DNA of 16,530 nt from Bacillota bacterium (lineage in GTDB: Bacteria > Bacillota > Clostridia > Acetivibrionales > Acetivibrionaceae): the NCBI GenBank assembly GCA_023421115.1, contig JAEZUI010000104.1, positions 1-16,530 of the forward strand, given 5' to 3'. Below the pieces are notes generated by a model that made no database searches, was not told where the DNA came from, and saw only the letters and a program-made list of their open reading frames with translations. Position numbers and translations under genes: made by a program. This document shows positions 1 through 10,700 of this stretch, piece after piece (position 1 is the first letter of the stretch; each line of letters starts with the position of its first letter).

Positions 1-1702
1 TTTGAAAATCAAACAAAAGAATATTTACTCCACCGTTGTCCAACATGTATGTAATCCTGTCAGAAGGATATTTGGGGTCTACTGGTAAATATGCCCCTCC
101 CGCCTTTAATATGGCCAGAGTGCCTACTACCATTTCTATGCTTCTCTTTGCTATTATTCCTACAAGTTCCCCATCTTTCAAGCCTTTTTCCCTTATTGCC
201 CGTGCCAAGCAATTAGCTCTCTCATTTAATTCCCTATAGGTCAGTTCCTTTTCACCACATACAGCAGCTGTCTTATCCGGGGTCCTTTCTACCTGCCTCT
301 CAAAAACCTCAACAACAGTCTTGTCCTTTGGATATTCACTGTCCGTATTATTAAACACATTTATTATCTGTTTCTTATCTGCCTCAGAGGTTATGTCCAC
401 ATTTTCAATCTCAACCTCAAGATTTTCAGCCATTGTTCCAATTATCTTTATAAGGTGTTCTGCCATCCTCTCGATGGTTTCCTTTTTAAATAGTTTTGTA
501 CTGTATTCCATTTCAATTTCTATATCTTTATCATTCTCACTACCTATAACACTAAGGTCAAATTTCGATATATTTGACTGTAATTCTCTCATAGTAAGCT
601 TAAGGTCTTTTACATGCACTTTATCCTGATCCTGTGCATTCTGCATCAGTAGTATTGTGTCAAACACAGGATTCCTGCTTACATCTCTTCTTAACTGCAA
701 GTTTTCTACCAGCTCTTCAAATTGATAATCCTGATTTTCATAAGCTTTTAGTGCCGTTTCTTTCACACGTTTTAGGAAACTTTCAATAGTTTCTTCTCTA
801 GCAACACTGTTCCTCATAACAAGATTATTTACAAACATGCCTGTTATATTATATATATCTGCATGGGATCTGCCGGCAATAGGTGTCCCTACAATGATAT
901 CCTCCTGCCCTGTGTACTTATTGAGCAGTATATTATACGCTGCTAAAAGAACCATGTATAACGTAGTTCCCGTTTCCAATACAAGCCCCTTTAGTTTTTC
1001 TGAAAGTTCTTCTCCTAATCTAAATCTTATACTATCTCCTTCAAAGGATTGAACAGAAGGTCTCACATAGTCTGTCGAAAGATTCAGTACCGGAAGCTCT
1101 CCACTTAAGTTTTTAAGCCAATATTCCTTTTGCTCCTTCATTCTGTCTGACTCTACAAAATCTTTTTGCCAAACTGCATAATCCTTGTACTGCAGCTCAA
1201 GCCCAGGTAGCTCTTTGCCTTCATACAGCTGTACAAACTCCCTTACTAAAGTCTGATTTGAAAAACCATCGGTTATTATATGATGCATGTCCATCATAAG
1301 TACATATTTCTCTTTGCCCGTTTTTATTAAGCCCACCCTGATAAGCGGAGCTTTTTCAAGATCAAACGGTCTTATAAACTCATTTATAGCAAGCTCTTCA
1401 TCACCGGATGTACTTTCTAGGTATTCTATTGAAAACTCCACATCCTCGTGAACTACCTGTACAGGTTGTCCATCTACACTTTTAAAGCTTGTCCTTAAAG
1501 AATCATGCCTTCTTATTAACTTAGTCAAGACTTCCTTAAGCTCTTTTTTATCTATTTCACCCTCAATGTTTATTATTAACGGAGTATTGTATGCAGTACC
1601 GATTTCTTCAAACTGATTGACAATGTATAACCTGCTCTGTGCAGATGACAACGGATAATACTCTCTTTTTTCCACAGGTTTAATGGCACAATAACCCTTA
1701 TG
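1..1702 (-). other. NRPS module 4, C4 complete and A4 cut by the left edge
   Basis: C4 (about residues 3120-3555) has MDMHHIITDG, with its first His at 3259, so it is a standard condensation domain for two L-residues. A4 begins near residue 3580. It shows the first adenylation motifs LTYREL and LKAGGAYLPVDPKYPS, then is cut at the window edge at DNGGVNILLFDFQ. The part of A4 that sets substrate choice lies outside the window, so its amino acid cannot be predicted. It remains one candidate for a diaminobutyrate-loading domain. Confidence 0.88.
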
Positions 1703-4700
1703 GTCTTCTGTTTTAATTATGTACTCCCCTTGCTCCTTAACTGTATTTTTTATGAAGACCTCCTTTAATGGTATCTGAACCCCAAATTCCTTATGAATTT
1801 TTGTAACCAATACAGTTGCCCTTAATGAATGCCCTCCAATTTCAAAAAAGTTATCTAATGTACCTATTTTTTCTACTCCAAGTGTATCTCTCCAAATGCT
1901 CACCAGTCTCTCTTCAACCTCATTTTCAGGTGCTTTATACATCTTTGAAGACAACTGATTTCCATCAGGCTCAGGTAGTGATTTTCGGTCTATCTTTCCA
2001 TTAGGAAGTAAAGGAATTCTATCAATTTTCACAAAATATGACGGTATCATATAATAAGGCAATTCTTTTGCCAAAAACGTATTTATATCTGTCACATTAA
2101 GTTGTGTATCTGCTACATAATATGCACAAATATACTCCAACCCGTCTTCATCTTTTTTACTTATAATCAATGCCTCCTGTATACCAGGACACCTTACAAT
2201 ATGTTCTTTAATTTCTTCAAGTTCAACTCTAAAACCCCTTATTTTCACCTGTTGGTCTACCCTACCTAAAAACTCTATAGTTCCTTCTTTCGTCCAGCGT
2301 GCAAGGTCACCTGTTCTGTATAGTCTTTCCCCTTTTGTAAAAGGACAGGCAACAAATTTTTCATTTGTCAGCTCAATATTATTTAAATACCCTCTTGATA
2401 CTCCAACACCACAAATACATATTTCACCTGGTATTCCGATAGGAACTGGAGATAAATTTTCATTTACGATAAATACTTTTGTATTTGCTATTGGTCTTCC
2501 AATTATCTGTGTTTGGTCAGGGGTAATCCCAATATGACAGGTTGCTCCAATTGTAGTCTCGGTTGGACCATATTCATTAGCAAGTATAATCTTAGGATTC
2601 ATAGTAATACTTCTACTAATCATGAGACTATCTGCTTTTTCTGCTGCAAGCACCACAAGTCTAAGGCTTTTTATATCCTCTATAGAAGCATTATTCAATA
2701 TAGCCCTATACATAGAAGGCACCAGACTAATATTTGTTACTCCACATTCCTTGATAATATCCTTAACAAATCGGTAATCCTTCCTGTATTGTTCCTCTAG
2801 CAAAATCAGTTTACCACCCGACAGGATACTTGAATAGAAATTTGCTGCAAACCCATCAAAGGAAAAAGATATTAATTGTAAGCAAACATCCTCTGAAGAA
2901 AAACCATATGCCTTATTTCTCCATGTAATGTAGTTTACCAAACTATGATGTTCAACTAAAACTCCCTTTGGTTTACCTGTGGAACCTGATGTAAATATCA
3001 CATACGCTAAATCTCTTGAGGATTCATTATTTTCAAGGTTTCTACAATTTTCTTCACAATCGTCTCCTATGCAAAAATCAATAATTTCACCCTCATATTT
3101 AAGATTGGCATTTATATTGTCTTTTGTAATAAGCAGATTAACATCTGCTTCTTCCAACATATGCTCTATTCTTCCTTCAGGGTACTCGGGGTCTATAGGT
3201 AAATATGCTCCACCTGATTTCAATATAGAAATCAATGCAACAGCCATTTCCATTGATGGATAAAGCATTACTCCAATTATACTCCTGTTGTCTGCACCTT
3301 TATTTCTTAAAACTTTAGCTAAATTGTTTGCTTTATTATTCAACTGTCCATAAGACATCCGTTTACCGGCAATTTCTAAAGCAATACTATTTGGACTTCT
3401 ATCCACTTGTTCCTCAAAAAGCCTATGAATAGTTTTATCTTCTGAATATTCTGTGTTTGTATTGTTAAATTCGTTGATTACCTTTTTCTTCTCTTTGTTT
3501 GATATTATATTTATCTCTGAAAGTTTAACATCAGAGTTTTTAACAATTTCTTTAACAATGTTCAAGAAATGTTCTGCCATATGTTCCACAGTTTGCCTTT
3601 TAAAAAGGGTAGTACAGTACTGAATACCAAAAGAAAAATCACCCTTCTCCTCAGAGGCTTCAAGAGTTATGTCAAATTTTGCAATATCATCGTCAAAACG
3701 ATGTTGAACAAATTTCAGCCCGTTAATTTCCACTTCTGGAATATCCATGTTCTGCATTACAAACATTGTTTCAAAAAGTGGATTTCTACTTGTATCCCTA
3801 TTTATATCAAGTTTTTCGAGGAGCACATCTAGAGGATAATTCTGATTCTCAAAGGCACCAAAAGAAGAATTCCTTACTTCACTCAACAACTCCCTATAAG
3901 TCTTGCCTCCAATTGGATAATTTCTAATAGCAAGGGTATTTGCAAACATACCGATAATGTTTTTTTGATCTTCATGAGGTCTTCCTGCTACCGGTATTCC
4001 TATTATTATATCTTCCTGCCTTGTGTAATTATAAAGCAATACATAATACGCGCTAAGAAGTATCATAAACGCAGTTGCTCCAAGCTTCTCCATAAGCTTA
4101 TGTATTTCTTCTGAAAGTTCTCTGCCAGCCTCAAAATATACTGTATCCCCACTAAAGTCCCTTATTACGGGTCTTGTAAAATCGGTATGAATGTCTAAGA
4201 CAGGTATTTCTCCTCTAAGCTGCTCAAGCCAGTACTCTTCTTGCTTACTTAAAAGCATTTTGTTTTCTTTATTGTCCTGCCATATTACATAATCTTTATA
4301 CTGTACAGACAAATCAGGTAGCTGTTTGTCGTCATAAAGCTTTGTAAACTCCTCCACTAAAATTCCCATTGAAACGCCGTCACCAATTATGTGGTGCATA
4401 TCATAAATAAGTATGTGTTTATCTTTAGATACTCTGATTAGTTTTACTCTTATCAAAGGAGCTTGACTCAAGTCAAAAGCCTTGACGACCTCCCTTACAA
4501 GTTCTAAAACCGGTTTGTCGGTACTCTGCTCTATATCTATTTCAAACTGAACTTTTTTATGTACCTTTTGGACTATTTGTCCATCTATCATTTGAAAAGA
4601 TGTCCTCAGACTCTCATGTCTATCTATTAATTTATTAAAAGCATTTTTAACTTTTCCTTCATCAAGTTCTCCTTCTATAGTCACTACACCAGGCATATTA

Positions 4701-7700
4701 TAGCTAGTACTCGATGTATCCATCTGATTCAATATATACATTCTCTTTTGAACAGACGATATCGGATAGAATTCCTGTTGTTCTACAGGTTGTATTGAAA
4801 AATACTCACTTTTATTTGAGTTAGCTATAATCCTTGCCAGATCTTTTATCGTCCCCCCCGTAAATACTTCTCTTAAAGATATCTCATAACCAAGTTCTTT
4901 GTGAATAGCAGCAGTCATTGCTACTGCTTTTAACGAGTGCCCTCCCATTTCAAAGAAATTGTCATTAATGCCCACTCTGTCTATTTTGAGTATTCTACTC
5001 CATATAGAAGAAAGCCTCATCTCTGTCCAATTAGTAGGTGCAGCATAATTAGCTCCCGTATCTATATTATTATCAGGTTCAGGAAGGGCCTTTCTATCTA
5101 CTTTTCCATTAGAAGTTAGAGGTATTTTTTCAATACTTACATAGTAAGAAGGAATCATATATTCAGGCAATTTTCTTGAAAGAATATTTCTAAACTCAAG
5201 TACTGAAATACTAATGTCACTGACAATATAGGCACATAGATACTTATTCCCTGTCTCATCTTCTCTTGCAACCACTACTGTTTCTTTAATTTCAGGAATA
5301 CCCAAAATACATTTTTCAATTTCTCCGAGCTCTATTCTAAATCCTCTTATCTTGACCTGATGATCAATTCTTCCAAGATACTCAATATCTCCATCCGGTA
5401 AAACTCTGGCAAGATCTCCTGATCTATATAACAATTCATCTTTTTTATAAGGATTTTGTACAAATTTCTTTTGAGTCAATTCCCTATTATTCAAGTAACC
5501 TCTTGCTACACCATCACCACCAACACAAAGTTCTCCAGCTACACCTAAAGGCTTAAGTCTTAAATTTCCATCCATAATATAAGTTGTAAGTGTTGGTATT
5601 GGTTTGCCGATAATAGAAATATTTAATCCAATTTCAGTTTCGGTTATTTCCTTATACGTAACATGCACAGTCGTCTCTGTTATACCATACATATTAATTA
5701 GTCTAGTTTGTGTATATTTTTTCTTCCACTCTGCAAGTAGTCCGGGCTTTAAGGCTTCTCCACCAAATATCACATATTTTAGAGACAACCGTCTATCCGT
5801 CTTCTCCATTTCTTCTTTGACTAGGTTATAAAAGGCTGTAGGTGTTTGATTAAGAACAGTTACTTTTTCTTTCTTGAGCAATTCCAAAAATGCCCTTGTA
5901 TCCTGTGCTATCACTCTAGGTACAACAACCAATCTTCCCCCGTAAAGAAGAGCACCATACATTTCCCAAACTGAGAAATCAAAACAGAATGAATGAAACA
6001 TAGTCCAAACATCAGTCTCATCAAAATCAAACTGAAACTTATCATTAAACATCAGTCTTACAAGATTTCTATGTTCAATCATAACTCCTTTTGGATTTCC
6101 TGTGGTGCCGGAAGTATAGATTATATATGCTAAATCCTTCGGTTTATTGTTATTTATAATATTGGTATTTTCCTGTTTAAGCAGATCTTTGTCATCTATA
6201 TCAATTACAGTGCCTGCATATTCTATTTTTTCGGCAAACTGCTTTTTAGTAATCAAAATTTTAGCTCCACTGTCTTTAAGCATATATGAAATCCTATCCT
6301 CAGGATACAATGGATCAATTGGAAGATAAGCCCCTCCCGCCTTCAAAATAGCAAGAGCTGCTACTATCATTTCGACAGAACGTTCCAAAGCTACCGCAAC
6401 GATGTTGTCAGATTTGACTTCCTTTTTCTTCAAAAAACGAGCCATACTATTTGCACGTGAATTTAGCTCCCGATAAGAAATTTTTTCATCCTCAAATACG
6501 ACTGCTATGTTTTCAGGAGTTCTTTCCACTTGTTCTTCGAAAAGTTCATGAACTGTTTTTTGTTCAGGATATTCTGCTTTTGTATCATTAAATTCAAATA
6601 GTATTTTCTTCATCTCAGAATCTGAAACAATACAAATATCACCAAGTTTTTTTTCTGGAAACATTTCTACTTGTTCTAATAAATTTATGTAATGCCCCAT
6701 AAAACGAAGCATAGTTTCTTTTTTAAAAATTTTAGTACAATATTCTAATTCAAATTCTATTGTGTCAAGCGTTTCATTAGCTTCGAGAGACAAAAAGAAT
6801 TTTGATATTTTAGTATCTATATCTAAAGGAGAAATTTTCAGCCCATCAGCATTTATCCCTCTATTTTCCATATTCTGAAGTGTAAATACCGTATCAAACA
6901 AAGGATTTCTTCCAACATCCCTCTTGATTTTAAGCTCTTCAATAAGAAATTCAAACTGATAATCCTGATTTTCAAAGGCTTCTAAAAATCCCTGTGCCAC
7001 TTCCTGTAAAAGCTGCTCAAATGACTCCTCCTCTTTTGGGAAAATCCTGAGAGCAAGAGTATTAACAAACATCCCAACAATATTCTCTGTACCTGCATTA
7101 TGCCTTCCTGAAGAAGGACAACCAACAACAATATCTTCTTGTCCTGTATACTTAAAAAGCAAAGTACTATAAACGGAAAGCAGCAGCATATATAATGTAC
7201 AGCCTTTTTTAGCTGCCAATATTGCTAATTTCTGCTTTAGTTCCTCTCCAACCGTATACTTAACCCTATCTCCTTCAAAACTCTGATAAACAGGCAAAGG
7301 ATAATCTGTAGGCAAATTTAGTACCGGAATGTTATCAGCATATTTTTCCAGCCAGTATTTTTGTTGCTTCTTGAACCCTCCTGACTCCAAAATGGAATTC
7401 TGCCATGTGGAAAAATCTTTATATTGTATATTTAATGGGTTTATCGCTATCCCTGAATAGGCTTTACTAAAATCATTTATAAGAATACTTATTGACATAC
7501 CATCAGAAATAATATGGTGCATATCAATGAAAAGTATATGTTTTTCTTGATTGATTTCAATCAAAGAAACTCTAAACAAACCCGGAATATCGAGTTTGAA
7601 TGGTTTTATTAGATTTTTAATATATTCTTCCAAATCACCATCGATAAATTGATACATGTCTATTTTAAATTCAATATTTTCATATACTTTTTGTACTGGG

Positions 7701-10700
7701 CTTTCATCAACGTACTCAAAAGCCGTTCTTAAGGATTCGTGTATTTTCACAACTTCACCAATAGCATTTTCAAGTCTTATCTTATCAAGCTTTCCTTCTA
7801 AGATAAATGCGGCAGGCATATTATAAGAAGTACTGTTCTCCTCCAAATCCTTCAAAATAAACACTCTTTTTTGTGCCGAAGAGATAGGGTAATATGGACT
7901 TTTTTTAATTGCTTTAATTGTCGGACTATTTTCCTGTCCAGCACCTTTAATATATTCGGCCAAATTTCGTATTGTACTATTAGTAAATATCTCCCTCAAA
8001 GGTACTGAAACATTAAACTCTGCTTTTATTTTTGACATCAATTGAGTTGCCTTAAGTGAATGACCTCCTATTACAAAAAAATCGTCGTTAACACCAATTT
8101 TTGATGTTTCCAATATTTTACACCATATATCAAGTAATCTTTCTTCTATATCATTAGATGGAAGTTCATAATCTTCGCCCCTATCTGTTTGCACACCAGG
8201 TTCCGGCAACGCTGATTTATTAACTTTTCCACTTGCTGTCAAAGGTATTTTGTCTACATTAACATAATACGAAGGAATCATATACTCCGGTAAATATGTA
8301 GACAAATATTTTCTTAAATCCACTGCTTTTAAAGCATTTTGTGACACTAAATACGCACATAGATATTTGTTACCTTCCTTGTCATTTCTTGCACTAACTA
8401 CCACATCAGATATTTCTTCATGCTTTAGAAGAATTTGTTCAATCTCAGATAACTCTATCCTGTATCCTCTTATTTTAATTTGATGATCAATTCTACCTAG
8501 ATATTCAATCTCACCATTATGAAGCCATCTTACAAGATCTCCTGTTTTATATATTCTTGTGTCACTGTTAAATGGATCATCAATAAATTTTTCTTGTGTC
8601 AAATCCGGTTTGTTTAGGTACCCTCTAGCAAGACCTTCTCCCCCAATACATAGCTCTCCTGCTACTCCAATGGGCTGAAGTTTATTATAACTATCAAGAA
8701 TATATGTCAATGTATTTTGGATAGGTGTGCCTATTGTAATATTTTTCGAATCAGTAAGTTCTTTAATAGTCGAAAAAACGGTAGTTTCTGTTGGCCCATA
8801 ACAATTGAATATTCTTGCATTAGATAATATTCTGAGTTTTTGAAGGAGTAATTCCGGAAAAGCCTCTCCTCCAAGAAGTACATCACTTACTTTTCTTAAG
8901 CATAAACAAGCTTTCTCATCACTAACCAACATCTGCATTCTAGATGGCGTCGTCTGTATTATTTGTACATCATAATCTTCTATAAGAGCACTTAAAAGTA
9001 ATGGATCCCTCTGCTGCTCCTTATTGGCAATAATAATTCTTAAACCCTTTGAAAGAGACAAAAGAGTCTCAGTTACAAACATATCAAAAGAAGCTGTTGT
9101 AACACTAGCTATTGTCTTTCCATGCTCAAATTCAACAAACCTTGCAACACCATCAATAAGATTGCAAACTGATTTATGTTCAAGCATAACACCTTTAGGC
9201 TTTCCTGTAGAACCGGAAGTATATATAACGTAGCTTAAATCCTCAGGTTCATTTATATTATCTAAATCAGAACTATCAGATAAATACATATTTTCATCAT
9301 CTAAATCCAGAACAGTTCCATCAATGTCAAACTTTCCTACAAAACGTTTTTGTGCCAACAGAAGTCTTGCCTGACTATCATCGAGCATATATTTTATTCT
9401 TTCATCGGGATATTGTGCATCTATCGGAAGATAAGCAGCTCCAGCCTTCAAGACAGCAAATATAGCGAATATCAACTCCAATGAAGGCTCTGACATGATA
9501 GCCACTATTTCGTCCCTCTTAATACCTTTTTCTCGGAGTATCCTGGCAAGACTATTTGATTTTTCATTCAATTCCTTATATGTAATGGTCTTATTTTCAA
9601 ATACAAGTGCTGTTGAATCAGGTGTTGTTTTTATTTGATTTTCTATACGTTGATGAATAGTTGTATATTCAAAAACTTTATGATAACCTTTGCTAAAATG
9701 TGATAAAATCTGTTTTCTTTGACTATCACTAAGTATTTCAATGTCTTCAATCAACATATCAGGATTTTCTGATACTTCATATGCAATCTGAAGGAAATGA
9801 TCTTTCATAGAATCGATTACATTTTTTTCAAACAATTCTTCGTTATAACAAAATTCAATAGTTATAGTTTCGTTAGGAAAAATTATTAAATTAAATGCAT
9901 AACTCGTCTGTTCAAAGAACTCAACATTCTGGATTGATAGGTTTAAATCTTTGTGGGTACAAATGTTTCTAACGCCATCTTCTATGGGGTAGTTTTCCAT
10001 AACAAAAATGCTATCAAACATATCTTTATTTACACCAATAGCAGATTGAATTTCTGCAAGGGATAAATAGTTGTATCTGTCAGACTTCAGATTGAGCTGC
10101 TGAAGCTGCCTCGCAAAATCCGAAAAAGTCTGCCCTTTTTCAAAACAAACTCTAACTGGTATAGTATTGATAAAAAGCCCCACAATATTGTCCACACCTT
10201 CAACCTCTGCAGGTCTTCCAGACACAACCGAACCAAAAACCACTTCATTTGAGTTATTATATTTTCTTAACAATACACTCCATATACCTTGAAATAAACT
10301 GCTTAATGTTATATTGTAATTTTTCGACATATTATTAAGACTATTTGAAAGTTGTCTACTTAGTTTAAAGTCGAATTTTTGGGACACATATTCATTGTTA
10401 GCTGAGAAATTTTTAACAACTGAAATATCATGCTGTTGACATCCTTTGAGATATTCTTTCCAGTATGACATAGCTTTGTTTTTGTCCTGCTTTTTTAACC
10501 AATTTATATACTCGCTGTAAGGATACCTTTCATTTATGTCAGCCATTTCATTGTTTTTTACTACTTTATAAAGCTCAAAAATATCCTTAATGATAATTCC
10601 AAGACACCATCCATCCATAAGAATATGGTGATAACTCCATATAACTTTATAGGAATTTAATCCTGTCTTATATACCGATATTCTCATTAGTATGTCTCTA

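Noticed and set aside
723..6974. Identical 18-base string TGATAATCCTGATTTTCA at 723-740 and 6957-6974
   Set aside because: Both copies encode the same conserved C-domain stretch (ENQDYQ) at the same place in C4 and C2, so this is ordinary module homology and not a mobile repeat.
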